Part shown: one piece after another, positions 51,666 through 61,875 of the stretch
Numbering within the stretch: position 1 is the first letter of the stretch
Layout of the letters: each line of letters starts with the position of its first letter
DNA from: JBGOTP01 sp963717075
GTDB lineage: Bacteria; Acidobacteriota; Vicinamibacteria; Vicinamibacterales; CAVVIG01
NCBI GenBank assembly: GCA_963717075.1
Contig: CAVQVI010000006.1
Coordinates: 124,001-188,000 of the forward strand
DNA: 64,000 nucleotides
Direction: 5' to 3'
Translations under genes and position numbers: made by a program
Notes under the pieces: generated by a model
The model's database searches: none
What the model was told of the DNA's origin: nothing
The model's input: only the letters and a program-made list of their open reading frames with translations

Positions 51666-54600
51666 TCGTCTCCGAGCTTGGTTGCCACGACCGCGTACTC
51701 GCCGCACGTCATCCGGTCGCGAGCACTGTCGCCGACTCCATTGGGGTAGAACACGTACGCTTGATCGAAGTCGAGCAGCCAGCACAGCACGACAGCCACC
51801 TCTGGGAAGATCGGCCGCTGGTGGGTGAGATCGGTCCAGAAGGCCTTGAGCGCCTCGAGCGCGTGGGGATTCACGGTTTCGAAGATGAGCTGGCCCCCGG
51901 CCTTCAACCTGGAGCGGCTCAACTCGAGCAGCGACATGAGGTCGGCATACGGCAGATGCTCGACCACCTGAGTGGCAACGATTGCCGAAAGCGACGCTTC
52001 CGGCTGCGCGCGCAGGTAACTGAGGCCGTCTGTCTGTTCAACGATGTGGCCCTTGGCGCGACACCGGCGAACCATCGCCTCGTCCTGCTCAACGCCGACC
52101 GCAGACACGCCCTCGGTTCGCAGTAGGTCGAGCAGCTCGCCGCGGCCGCAGCCGATATCGACCACCGCGTCGTGGCATCTCAGGAGCGGCAAGTACATGC
52201 GGAGTCGTTCGCGGATCATGTCCTCGGGGCCTCGAAAGACATCTTCGAACCCCGCATACACCCCGCCGTCCTTACCGCGTCTCGCGCGGAAGCCCAGGAC
52301 GGTCTGCCCCTGAGCATCCGCGTACAGAAAGCGCCCCGCATCGGCCATGTAGGGCGTCGCGTACAGCCGGTGGCGCAGGACTGTTTCCGACGTGGACAGG
52401 ACCGTCAGCCGATCGGTCAACGACTGCAGGCTGCTCTCAACCGATTCCTGAAACGAGGTTACCGACTGCTCAAGGCGCGCGACGTCGCGAGCGGCGGTGA
52501 CGCCCCGCTCACTCTTGTCCAACGCCTGCTCGACCTTGTCCAGCGCCTGCCCGACCCCCTGCCTCAACCGCTCCAGCGAGTGAACCGCCGTCCACAACGC
52601 TTCCATCGCCTGCCGCCGATGCCGCTCGGACCGCTCGGTCCTCGCCGCCGATTGGACTGTTTCTCGAACCGCACCGGCCGCCGATTGGACCGCCTCTCGG
52701 ACAGCATCGACAAGGGCCGACTGCACCTGCCGCTGCTGCCACCAATACGGGCGCAGAAGCTTGAAGAGCAGGTTCTGGCCCAACAGAAGCGGCCGGCGGA
52801 ACCGCCGGCCCGGCGCGACGCTCGGCGTCGGGGTCAACAGCGCGGCGACGCGGTCGAGCGAGGCCAGCGCTGGCGTTTCCAGGCGCGGCGCGTTCACCGC
52901 TCCAGCCGTCGCAGCGCCAGATGTCGCCCCGCTCTGCCGTTCCGTGTGCCGGATGTCGTCAAGACGCCCCTTCAGAATGCGCCCTGCGACGCCGACGCTG
53001 TGCTTCGTCAGAATATCCTGGCGCGCCGTCTCAGCCTTCCGGGCGGCTTCATCGCGCGCTTCGTAGACCCTCCGCATGAGCTCGGCCGCCTGCGCGAGAT
53101 CGGGTTCCGCCCACGGAATTCCCTCGGGATAGGGCGGCGATCCTGCGGGAACCTCTGTCATCACGTAGTCAACGAGATAACTGTTCTCGGCAGTCATGTA
53201 GTGGAGGTTCCCCGAGTACGCGGTCGCGATGACCGGCTTCCCGAGACCCATGGCTTCGCCCATGATCAGGCCAAGACCTTCGGACCGGTGCAACGACACG
53301 TAACAATCGCAGAGTCCAAGAAGGGAGTTCTTTTCTTCGGCCGAATAGTATTCGTCGATCACGAAGATGTCGGGCCTGGCAGCGGCCGCCGCGCGGACTT
53401 TCTCGAGATCTCCGATTCGCGCGTCGCCGTTGATGGTCTTGAGGACGAGGATCGGCCCCTCGCCTGGCCGAAACGCCTGCTGGAAGGCGTCGATTACTCC
53501 GATCGGATTCTTGCGTTCGAGGACACTGAAGAAGTCGAAGGCGAACAGGAACATGAAGCCCGGCGGCAGTCGGAGGCTGCTCCTGCTGATGTCGGGAGAA
53601 CACACCGGTATCGGAATAGGCAGGGGAATCGTGTGAACGGGTCGCTGCCCGACGTCGCGGTACGCCCTCGCCATGAAGTCGGTGGCTGCCCACACTTCAT
53701 CGACGTAGTCGAATGCGTGGTGCATGGCTGCGGGAAACTGCTCGAGTTCCCAGAACCAGTAGCCGGCGGTGTACCGCCCTTCGAAAAACCCCGGCCCGAC
53801 TTCCCGTGCGAAGTGTTGGATCTGGTCAGCGTTGACACACACGATATTGATGTCGTGGGGCGCGCTCCCGTCACCTCGTTCGAGAAAGGGGTGAGCCTTG
53901 CGACTGCGCGTGACGTCATAGGTAAGCGTAGAGTGCGTGATTCCCGCCGCCTCGATCGCTGACGTCAACAGTCGACCCGCCTCCCCGACGCCGACTTCTG
54001 CCTGGAAGTAGCCGGCGATGTTCACGCCTTCCGTGAGATTGGCGGGTCGCGCATAGATGAGCCCTCTGCCGTCGCTGATCGGAGGATTGCGGGGGAAGCA
54101 GGTGCACCGGAATGTCGTGCTGAACCACGCCGTCTTCCAGAACCCAGTCCAGGAACAGATCGGCGTCCTTGCCTGCGAGATTCGGGAACGCGTGCTGCAG
54201 ATCCGGCCGCGCCTCGTAGATCGCGTAGAGATAGCGTGAAATCCTTGGGCGCAACCGCGGGGCGACCGGTTGGCGCAGCCATGCCATGAACCGCTCTTCT
54301 CCACCGGGATCGAATGGGTTCGGAGGTTCTGGCCGCCGGCCAGCCTCGAACGCTTCCAGTGCTTCCCGGTAGAGAAGACGCATGCGTCGATCGAACAGAA
54401 CACCGGACGGCAAGGTCCGCCACCCATAGGGCAGCACCGATACGCTCTCAACGCCGGCGTGCTCGAGGCTGACGAGGTATTCAGCGCAGATTTGAGCGAC
54501 CACCGGATGTTGACTCAGCAGGATGCGCGGACGATCGCCCTGGTGCTTGCTGAGCAGATGCGGACGGCTTCCATCGAAACCGCTGAAGTGAAAGAACGTC

Positions 54601-55304
54601 AGCGGCTGGCCGTTGACCAGGTAGCGGCTGCCGTCCCACGTGAGGTTACGCTCGTGCAGATTCCAGTACGCGACGTTGTAGCTGGGATCCTTCAGGATGA
54701 AGTGCTCGAAGAGAGACGGCGCGAAGTCCACCCATCGTTGATCGGTGAACATCATTCGCGTGGGATCGGCATAGGCCTCGCGCTGCGTCTTCTCCCACCA
54801 CCACGTGATGAAGGGCTCCGCCCGGGCACCAACGGCGATGAATCCCAGGTTGTAGACGCCGGCCGCAAGAATGTGGAAGTCGGTGACGTGTCGGCCATCC
54901 TTCGGCAACGGCGCCAGCATGTGAGGCGTGAGAACGATGCCGTGTTGATTAGCCAGTCGGGCCGCTTCGTCGAGCGAGCCATAGATCTTGATGTCGGGAT
55001 CCAGATAGATGACGCCCGCGAATCCGCCGCTCAGCAGGTGGCTCAGGAGTCGGGGCTTCACCGCCGTGGCCAGCTCCGTGACATCGTAGAGAGCCACCAG
55101 CCGCGCAATCTGAGCCGGCGCCAGACCGATATCACTCAGCCGCACACACCGGAACGGCTCCCCACTCTCATCGAAGGTGCGCTGTTCATCGTCTATGAGA
55201 AGCAGCGTGAAGGTTCCGCGAGGGTGATGGGCAAGAAATGACGTCGCGAGGATCCGCGCATGCGCAAGATAGTTGCGGGCGATGATCGTGCACGCGTTGA
55301 CCAT
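51662..55304 (-). CDS. three-domain glycosyltransferase - glycosyltransferase - methyltransferase, one frameshift near 54089
   Basis: The product has about 1213 residues from ATG 55304 (M-V-N-A-C-T-I-I-A-R). Residues 1-380 are a GT-A-like transferase (D-D-E-Q-R-T-F-D near 35; V-I-Y-L-D-P-D-I near 90, DxD). After one extra C near 54089 the next frame continues N-P-P-I-S-D-G and the second domain, a GT4-like transferase (A-E-V-G-V-G-E-A-G-R; later S-E-G-L-G-L-I-M-G-E-A-M-G-L-G-K-P-V-I), spans about 425-770. A coiled-coil/Gln-rich spacer follows (about 830-960), and a SAM methyltransferase forms the last 200 residues (V-V-D-I-G-C-G-R-G-E-L-L near 1045). The set matches enzymes that extend and methyl-cap a polysaccharide chain, though here in one polypeptide. 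Confidence 0.83.
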
Positions 55305-55353
55305 AGGCGGTGAGGCGAGTTTATCGCATGTCTGAATCTCTCCTGGCACGCTC

Positions 55354-57468
55354 CTACTCGATCTCAATCGGCATGCCAGGACTCTCGTAGTAGCATCCGC
55401 GGGACGAAGAGACGACGCGCAGTGACAGACGGTGAGGTCCCTTGCTGAGCGTTGCTTTGTCGATGTCCGCAGTGAAGCCGCTCTCGCGATACGCCGCGCG
55501 CGCGAAATAGTCGGACACGTCGAGGCGTTCGAAGCCGTAGAAGCCCTGGAACGGCGTCTGGTCGATGACGACATCGACCGCTGCGGCAGCGGAGCCACTT
55601 TCCCGATCGACCGCCCACCCCTCCACTCTGAACGCCCCTCGAACACGAACTGCGCCCTTATCGAACGGCGCCCCGTCCGAACCGATCCGGTCGATGGCGA
55701 TCAGCGGCTGTCCCACACACGCACTGATCGCCAGCGTCGCAGGCCCGGCCGCTTCCAGCCGTGAGGCGCGCGCCGGACGGCAGCCGACATTCGATCCGAG
55801 GCCCTGTGGGCCATACAGCAGCTTGCCAAAGAGAGGCGACATTGCCGCTGACTGGCGACGCATCCATCTCTGCGGTGAATAATCGTGCGGCAGGTCGGGC
55901 TTCGACGAATCGACCCAGCGGCGGTCGACCAATTTGATGTGACAATCCGCCACGTCGTATCGCAGGAGTACGATCCGACCGAGCGGAAACCGGAGTAAGG
56001 GCTGCATATCGCCCTCGCACAGCAGATCAGTGTCGAGCACACGGCACACCGCCCCGCGATCGGGCGACCAGAGCGCGAACGTGGACGCCCCGGCAAACGG
56101 GCCACGGATCAGACTCAGCCAAAAGCTGGCATGCCAAGGCGCGACGGTCGCGGTGTATCCGGCACCCGGCGGCTCGTAGAGCACGATTTGAGCCGAGGGA
56201 TCAATTTGGCGAACGATGGCGTCCAGCGACCGCAATTCCACCCGATGCTGGGGCCACTCCGACACTAGATAATCCGCACGGTCGACCACGGTCCACGCCC
56301 CGATCAAGAGGAAGCAGAGTGTGAGCATTCCGCCCGCGATGCGAACGGCCGCCAAACGGGAGCGCAGCAGCGCGGCGTACAGCGCGGCAATCAGAACTGA
56401 CGCGTACAACCGCGAAACCAAGTGCGTGCGAAAGACCCCCGCGGCACCCGGAACAAGCGCCGTCGCCATGTTGGAGAGGACGATGGCCGCAGCAAGCAGC
56501 GCAAACACCCCTCGGACCTTGAACGACGATGCACCGCGGTCCTTCGCCGTCAATGCGCCAGCGAGCAGCAGCAGCATTACGGCCGTCGCTGCCGACGCAA
56601 TGGTCCACACGATTGCGGGGCCAAAGATACGCGTCGGGTTGCCGAACCCTGGGACCGGGTGCAGCCATTCCGTCGGCAGAAAATTGACCGCAATCAACCG
56701 CAGAACCAGCGCCGCCGACCCACTTCCGAACCGCAACCCGCGCGCGATGTAGCTCGCGGGCTCCATCGCGGACCGCGCCACGACCGTCAGGTAGACGACG
56801 AGCGGTGCCCACCAGGCCAGCGCGATCGGGACGAACGAACGCGCCGCTTGACGATAGCCGAATCTTGTCGCGATCAGCGCAACTGCGAGTAAAGGACCCA
56901 CACCAATCGCGGCGACCGCGGTGCCATACATGAGGAGACTCAAGCATTGCAGCGCCGCCGATGCGATCAGCCAGCGCGCCGACCGTTTCTCGCAGTGGAT
57001 GACCAGCGCGAGGATTCCCATCCAATGTAGGACCGCCGCAATATTGTTCCCGAGGTACGCATCTCGCAACAACGAAGTGTCGTACGCGCTGGTGCCGACT
57101 AGAAAGAACGCAACAACCGCGGCAATCCGGTCGCCGGGCAGGAGGCGAACGACGATCGCATACGTGATGCCGGCTGCCAACAACCACGACCCCACCACAA
57201 GGGACGCAATGACCCACTCTGGCCATGGCGACAACAACGCAAGCGCAAGCGGCATCCGAATCAAGATCCTGGTCGGCTCCTGGACCGGAGCGAACAGGTT
57301 CCCAACGCCTCCATTGAAAGTCAGGAGGAGCAAGACGCTTTCGCCGATCCATCCCTGCCCCCACGCCAGTGGCAGCAGCAGGATGGCGAGCGGCACCCAG
57401 AGTAGCCAGCGCCGAAACGTCCAACATCGCACCACGAGGGCACTCATTACGTCGGAGGCAAGACACAA
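55354..57468 (-). CDS. multi-pass membrane protein with C-terminal beta domain (GT-C-like), copy 1
   Basis: The product has about 704 residues (TTG 57468 or ATG 57447). Residues about 15-400 hold 10-12 membrane helices, with the first two followed by D-R-I-A-A-V and L-L-R-D-A-Y-L-G-N-N near 120, somewhat like GT-C glycosyltransferases, but I see no clear acidic pair. A large extracytoplasmic part follows, ending in a beta-rich domain of about 100 residues (G-A-F-R-V-E-G-W-A-V-D near 610) that is about 85-90% identical to the end of the gene at 57716. It lies upstream of, and is probably co-transcribed with, the three-domain glycosyltransferase. It may modify or anchor the polysaccharide; the exact role is open. 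Confidence 0.72.
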   Translation of the reverse strand: MCLASDVMSALVVRCWTFRRWLLWVPLAILLLPLAWGQGWIGESVLLLLTFNGGVGNLFAPVQEPTRILIRMPLALALLSPWPEWVIASLVVGSWLLAAGITYAIVVRLLPGDRIAAVVAFFLVGTSAYDTSLLRDAYLGNNIAAVLHWMGILALVIHCEKRSARWLIASAALQCLSLLMYGTAVAAIGVGPLLAVALIATRFGYRQAARSFVPIALAWWAPLVVYLTVVARSAMEPASYIARGLRFGSGSAALVLRLIAVNFLPTEWLHPVPGFGNPTRIFGPAIVWTIASAATAVMLLLLAGALTAKDRGASSFKVRGVFALLAAAIVLSNMATALVPGAAGVFRTHLVSRLYASVLIAALYAALLRSRLAAVRIAGGMLTLCFLLIGAWTVVDRADYLVSEWPQHRVELRSLDAIVRQIDPSAQIVLYEPPGAGYTATVAPWHASFWLSLIRGPFAGASTFALWSPDRGAVCRVLDTDLLCEGDMQPLLRFPLGRIVLLRYDVADCHIKLVDRRWVDSSKPDLPHDYSPQRWMRRQSAAMSPLFGKLLYGPQGLGSNVGCRPARASRLEAAGPATLAISACVGQPLIAIDRIGSDGAPFDKGAVRVRGAFRVEGWAVDRESGSAAAAVDVVIDQTPFQGFYGFERLDVSDYFARAAYRESGFTADIDKATLSKGPHRLSLRVVSSSRGCYYESPGMPIEIE

Positions 57469-57562
57469 TACCGCGCAGTATTGTCGATAGGAGGAAGCAT
57501 ATTGCGATCAAAAGCATATCCCAGCTCTTGCTTATGCCGGTTGTTTCAACAGACCACCACGG

Positions 57563-57715
57563 TCACAACTCGGTGACATCGTAGATGGCCGCGAGCCTGG
57601 TGATCTCGTGGGCTTCCACGTCGATATCGCTCAGCCGCAGACATCGAACGTGCGCTGTTCATCGTCTATGAGAAGCAGCGTGAAGGTTCCGCGAGGGTGA
57701 TGGGCAAGAAATGAA
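57563..57715 (-). pseudogene. relic of the GT-GT-MT gene's 5' end after a local duplication
   Basis: Directly after the stop codon of the gene at 57716, the minus strand reads S-F-L-A-H-H-P-R-G-T-F-T-L-L-L-I-D-D-E-Q and then, in another frame, R-L-S-D-I-D-V-E-A-H-E-I-T-R-L-A, matching residues about 18-75 of the glycosyltransferase at 51662-55304. A 72-base block (57643-57714) matches 55170-55241 with one mismatch, while the rest is diverged. The relic has a frame break, no start codon and ends in a stop, so it is non-functional. Confidence 0.85.
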
Positions 57716-59890
57716 CTACTCGATCTGGATCGGCAGGCCAGGGCTCTCGTAGTAGCACCCGCGGGACGAAGAGACCACGCGCAGCGATAGACTGTGGGAC
57801 CCTTTGCTGAGCGTTGCCGTATCGATGTCCGCGGTAAACCCGCTCTCGCGATACGCCGCGCGCCCGAAATGGTCGGCCACGTCGAGGCGTTCGAAGCCGT
57901 AAAAGCTCTGGAACGGCGTCTTGTCGATGACGACATCGACCGCCGCGGCAGCAGCGCCGCCCTCCCGGTCGACTGCCCACCCCTCAACCCTGAACGCTCC
58001 CGTCCCTCGGACACGAACCGCGCCCTGATCGAACGGCGCCCCATCCGAACCGATCCGGTCGATGTTGACGAGCGGTTGCCCCCCACACTCGCTGATCGCC
58101 AGCGTCGCAGGCGTTGGGCGCGCCGAAAGTGCCGGGCCGGCCACACCCGGGACTGACGCGAGCGGCCGGATATCGAGCGCGACGTAACGGTCCGTCTGGG
58201 CAATGATGCCGCCGTCGGCAAGTCCCTCGCGCAGCGCGGCAGTGATGGCGACGGCGTTGTCGTCGTAGCCATAGCGGTCGATCACAATCGCAGCGAACCC
58301 CTCAGCCGCGAGCTGATAAGGGAGGCGACGCGCATCCAGCCTGCCGGCGGCTCTCTGCCACCGGAACTGCTCGTTCGAGAGCGCCGGATAGCTCCAGCGG
58401 AGTCGGTGGGAGACTGCGTACAACTTGAAATGATCGTAGGGCTGCATGCGCCGGTCGAGGGCCTCATGGAGGAATACCCTGAACGGAAGCTGGAGCACCA
58501 TTGCGCGATCGGGCAGTCGATGCTCCAGCTCGCCCACAAACGACTCGAGCGCGCGGATTTCAACCGAGATGCCCGCATGAGCCTCGTTCAGGCCCCTCGC
58601 GGCCATGCGCTGGTCGGCAAGACCCACGGCGAGAACCAGAAACCCGCAGACCAGCCTGCGCCATCGCGTCTTCAGGAGCGCATCCAGCGCCAGCGCGACC
58701 GCGGTCAGGGAGAAGAACGCGATGAAGGGTGAGATTCGGTTGTAGGCACGAATGTCGGCGCTCACCAGCAGGTTGAACAGACTGCCGAATCCGCCGACCG
58801 TCGCCAGCAGAACGGCCGCAATCGTCAACTGGCTCGCCGCGACCAATGTACGCTTTCCGGAAAGCCCGTCAACGGCGCCTGGAACCAACAGCAGACCGAG
58901 AAGACCCACGAACCCCAGCGATCCCACGACGCCGAGGCGAGACAGCGTGTTTTCGTTCTCGAGAGGAAAGTACGCCTCCGCTTCCTTCTTGTTCCAGCCT
59001 CGAAACGGAGGAAAGGAATGCCGGAGCGCCGGGCTCACCAGCTGCCTGATCTTCAGTCCAAGAATCTCTGCTTCATCTGGTGTCTTGTCGTGCACGATGG
59101 TCGGCTTGCCATCCCGGCTCCAGGCACGCAAGCTCGGCGCAAGGTTGAGGACGGTGGTCCCCACGATCAGCGCGAGACACAGCCCCCCGGCGACGAGAAG
59201 GCGCCCTTGTCGGTAGGTAAGAACGCCAATAAGAGTGCCAAGTGCAATGAAGAAGCAGCCAAAAAAGGCGTAGTACACGTAGTTGAAGCCGAGCAGCGCG
59301 CACCCCGCAAGCAAGAACGGGTAGCCCTTCCGGTCCCCCCGGTCTGGAAGGCTGCCGGACGCCAGGACGAGCGCGAAGGTACTCGCGAACGGCACGAGAT
59401 AGGTCACCATTCCAAAATGATTGATGTTGCGGTAGATGGCGTACGGGCTGAGCGCGAACAGCGTTCCGGCCACAATCGCGCTGACCGTTGACACCCCGAG
59501 CGTGCGCATGCACCAGCTCGCGGAAAGCCCGCTCAGGACGACCATCAACAACCAGGCAAGATTCACCGCAAGCGCGGCGTGAGGCACGGCCCGGCTGATG
59601 GCCCAGACAATGGCCTGATCCACGTTGCTGTTTGAGGGAAACGCCAGCGCGTTGAACCCGAGCGGCGCCCCCAGCATGGGATTGAACCACCACCAGCCGT
59701 TGTCGACCGTGCTCTTGCTCTGCATCAGGTAGAAGAGCGCGTCCGTGGAAAAGTCGACAGGGATCCGAAAGTCCCGTGTCCAGCCGTGCAGGAACAGGTA
59801 CAGGCCAGCGGCAATCAGAATCGCCTGGGCTGCCGCTATGTACGCTCCTCGGACCACAGAGCGCTCGCTGAGGCGTTCCTGGACGGGCAT
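57716..59890 (-). CDS. multi-pass membrane protein with C-terminal beta domain (DUF6311/YfhO-like), copy 2
   Basis: The product has about 724 residues from ATG 59890, seven bases after CATAAT (59898-59903). Residues about 15-410 have 11-12 helices. The loop after helix 1 carries D-F-S-T-D-A-L-F-Y-L-M-Q-S-K near 45-58, and L-G-A-P-L-G-F-N-A-L-A-F-P near 73-85 resembles the DUF6311/YfhO group. It is not a close copy of the gene at 55354 in this half. The last 100 residues (G-A-F-R-V-E-G-W-A-V-D...S-S-R-G-C-Y-Y-E-S-P-G) are 85-90% identical to that gene's end. It may be a glycosyltransferase or sugar-lipid processing protein of the GT-C type (inference). Confidence 0.75.
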   Translation of the reverse strand: MPVQERLSERSVVRGAYIAAAQAILIAAGLYLFLHGWTRDFRIPVDFSTDALFYLMQSKSTVDNGWWWFNPMLGAPLGFNALAFPSNSNVDQAIVWAISRAVPHAALAVNLAWLLMVVLSGLSASWCMRTLGVSTVSAIVAGTLFALSPYAIYRNINHFGMVTYLVPFASTFALVLASGSLPDRGDRKGYPFLLAGCALLGFNYVYYAFFGCFFIALGTLIGVLTYRQGRLLVAGGLCLALIVGTTVLNLAPSLRAWSRDGKPTIVHDKTPDEAEILGLKIRQLVSPALRHSFPPFRGWNKKEAEAYFPLENENTLSRLGVVGSLGFVGLLGLLLVPGAVDGLSGKRTLVAASQLTIAAVLLATVGGFGSLFNLLVSADIRAYNRISPFIAFFSLTAVALALDALLKTRWRRLVCGFLVLAVGLADQRMAARGLNEAHAGISVEIRALESFVGELEHRLPDRAMVLQLPFRVFLHEALDRRMQPYDHFKLYAVSHRLRWSYPALSNEQFRWQRAAGRLDARRLPYQLAAEGFAAIVIDRYGYDDNAVAITAALREGLADGGIIAQTDRYVALDIRPLASVPGVAGPALSARPTPATLAISECGGQPLVNIDRIGSDGAPFDQGAVRVRGTGAFRVEGWAVDREGGAAAAAVDVVIDKTPFQSFYGFERLDVADHFGRAAYRESGFTADIDTATLSKGSHSLSLRVVSSSRGCYYESPGLPIQIE

Positions 59891-59952
59891 GGCGCACATT
59901 ATGAGGGCGTTTCCAAGCGATCAGAAGCGTTTCCATCCGCGTGTCAGAGCTG

Positions 59953-60801
59953 TCAAGTCTGCTTCGAGCGCAGACACACATACATCGTGTCGAAGAGATT
60001 CACCGGCAGGTACCAGTCGTCGAACCGGCGCGCCCATGCGGGAGCACTGCCGCCACCGATGAACTCGGCCACATACCGCACCATGTAACCGCCCGAGCGC
60101 AGCCGCCCACGGCGCCGAAAGTCGACAAGAGAAAAGCCGCGCGCGCCGGCGGCTGCGACCAGCGTGCGCTTCGAAAAAAACGACAGGTGATAGGGTGAGA
60201 AGAAGTGCCAGCGGCGTCCGAACAGGCGCGCCGCGAGGCTCCCGACATCCGGCGTCGAGATGAACAGCAGTCCCCCAGGCTTGAGCTGTGCGGAAATGTC
60301 GCCGAGAAACGACGCGGGATCCGCAACGTGCTCGAGGACGTCGAACGCCGTCACGACATCCATCAGCTGGCCGTCGGCAGAACGATAATCGCGCAGCATC
60401 GCGCAGGTGAACGCGGGGTCGCCCTTCAGGAACCGGTCGAAGATCGGGCGCGCCGGCTCGAGGCCCCTGGCAAGGACGCCACGCCCGAGAAGGTAGCGCA
60501 CCAGCTTTCCACTGCCGGCGCCAACATCCAGCAGACGAGCCGCCTGGAGCGGCCCGAACATTTCGAGCCAGCCGCGCAGGTCGTCGAAGTTCCGCGCGTC
60601 GGCGCGATCGGGCTCCAGATACTGAAGATAGGCCGTCTCGTAGTCGCCGATTTCGTTGGCCAGATTCGGATTCGTCTGCGGCGTCGCGAATCGGAAACTG
60701 CAGGCTCGGCAGCGCCAGTAGTTCGTTTGCCCCTTCGTGAACAGACGCGCGACCTGGTTCGACCCGCAGAGCGGGCAGACGCGCTCAGCGTCGGAAATCA
60801 T
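59953..60801 (-). CDS. zinc-ribbon plus SAM-dependent methyltransferase
   Basis: The product has about 282 residues from ATG 60801. The first 30 residues form a zinc ribbon (C-P-L-C near 9-12; C-R-A-C near 31-34), and the rest is a class I methyltransferase: L-L-D-V-G-A-G-S-G-K-L near 88-98 (GxGxG), A-F-D-V-L-E-H-V near 149-156, and L-K-P-G-G-L-L-F-I-S-T near 171-181. C-methyltransferases of sugar and ubiquinone type have the same arrangement. It is divergent from the GT2 gene at 60916, sharing a 115-base gap. It probably modifies a sugar of the surface glycan. Confidence 0.86.
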   Translation of the reverse strand: MISDAERVCPLCGSNQVARLFTKGQTNYWRCRACSFRFATPQTNPNLANEIGDYETAYLQYLEPDRADARNFDDLRGWLEMFGPLQAARLLDVGAGSGKLVRYLLGRGVLARGLEPARPIFDRFLKGDPAFTCAMLRDYRSADGQLMDVVTAFDVLEHVADPASFLGDISAQLKPGGLLFISTPDVGSLAARLFGRRWHFFSPYHLSFFSKRTLVAAAGARGFSLVDFRRRGRLRSGGYMVRYVAEFIGGGSAPAWARRFDDWYLPVNLFDTMYVCLRSKQT

Positions 60802-60915
60802 CGTCTCCGGCTCGATTGCCACCGCGGCTCCAGGACAACTCGGAATGATCAGCGCCGCAAGAGTACCACACTGGAAATCGCGCACCGTTCGCGGTACGAT
60901 GGCGCGCTCAGGTTC

Positions 60916-61875
60916 GTGACCACATCACTGACGCCGGTCATCGCGGTCGTGGCACCGTGCTACAACGAGGCCCCGGTCATCGACGCATTCCACACCGCGC
61001 TGTGCGCGGCGCTCGAGACCATCCCCGGCTTCTCATTCCGGATCATCCTCGTGGACGATGGGAGCACGGATGCCACGCTGTCGCGGCTCAATGCCATCGC
61101 GGTGCGGGATCCGCGGGTGGACGCGTATTCCCTGTCGCGCAACTTCGGCCATCAGATCGCGCTGTCGGCCGGCCTCGACGCCGCTGTTGCCGCCGACGCG
61201 GACGCGGTCGTGATGATGGATACCGACCTGCAGCACCCGCCGTCGCTCATCCCCGAGCTCGTGCGCCAGTGGCAACGCGGCCACGACGTCGTCTCGGCGG
61301 TTCGCGTCTCGACGGCCGATGCGACCCTGTTCAAGCGATGGAGCGGAAACGCCTTCTACTGGCTCATCAACCATCTGAGCGATGTGGAGATCATTGCCGG
61401 TGCGGCCGATTTCTGTCTCCTGTCTCGGCGCGCCTATCGAGCGCTCACCGCCATGCCCGAGCGACACCGATTTCTCCGTGGCATGGTGTCGTGGATCGGG
61501 TTCCCCCGCGCGCGCGTCCCGTTCGAGGCCTCCCCGAGGCTGAGCGGCCAATCGAAGTACACATGGGTCCGGATGCTGGGATTCGCCGCGGACGCGCTGC
61601 TCTCGTTCTCTGCAGCCCCCATGCGGATCGCCTCGCGCATCGGGTTGGCCATCGCCGTTCCAGGGTTTGCGTATCTCGTGTACATCCTCGGGCGCGTTGC
61701 GCTCGTCGGCGATCTCGTCCCCGGCTGGAGTTCCACGATCGGCGTGCTCCTCATCATCGGCGGCGTCCAACTGCTGTTCATCGGGCTCATCGGGGAATAC
61801 CTCTCCCGCATCTTCGAACAGACCAAGCAGCGCCCGCTCTACATCTTCAAGCAGCAGCCAGGACCTCGTCCGTGA
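60916..61875 (+). CDS. GT2 dolichyl-phosphate-type glycosyltransferase (ArnC/DPM1-like)
   Basis: The product has 319 residues from GTG 60916. Family-2 features: V-V-A-P-C-Y-N-E-A near 12-20, I-I-L-V-D-D-G-S-T-D near 42-51, S-R-N-F-G-H-Q near 74-80, M-M-D-T-D-L-Q-H-P near 98-106 (DxD), and the C-terminal pair of membrane helices (about 228-250 and 258-290) typical of GtrB/ArnC proteins. These enzymes transfer a sugar from a nucleotide sugar to undecaprenyl phosphate. The stop overlaps the next ATG (TGATG), so it is translationally coupled to the methyltransferase at 61875. Confidence 0.93.
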   Translation: MTTSLTPVIAVVAPCYNEAPVIDAFHTALCAALETIPGFSFRIILVDDGSTDATLSRLNAIAVRDPRVDAYSLSRNFGHQIALSAGLDAAVAADADAVVMMDTDLQHPPSLIPELVRQWQRGHDVVSAVRVSTADATLFKRWSGNAFYWLINHLSDVEIIAGAADFCLLSRRAYRALTAMPERHRFLRGMVSWIGFPRARVPFEASPRLSGQSKYTWVRMLGFAADALLSFSAAPMRIASRIGLAIAVPGFAYLVYILGRVALVGDLVPGWSSTIGVLLIIGGVQLLFIGLIGEYLSRIFEQTKQRPLYIFKQQPGPRP

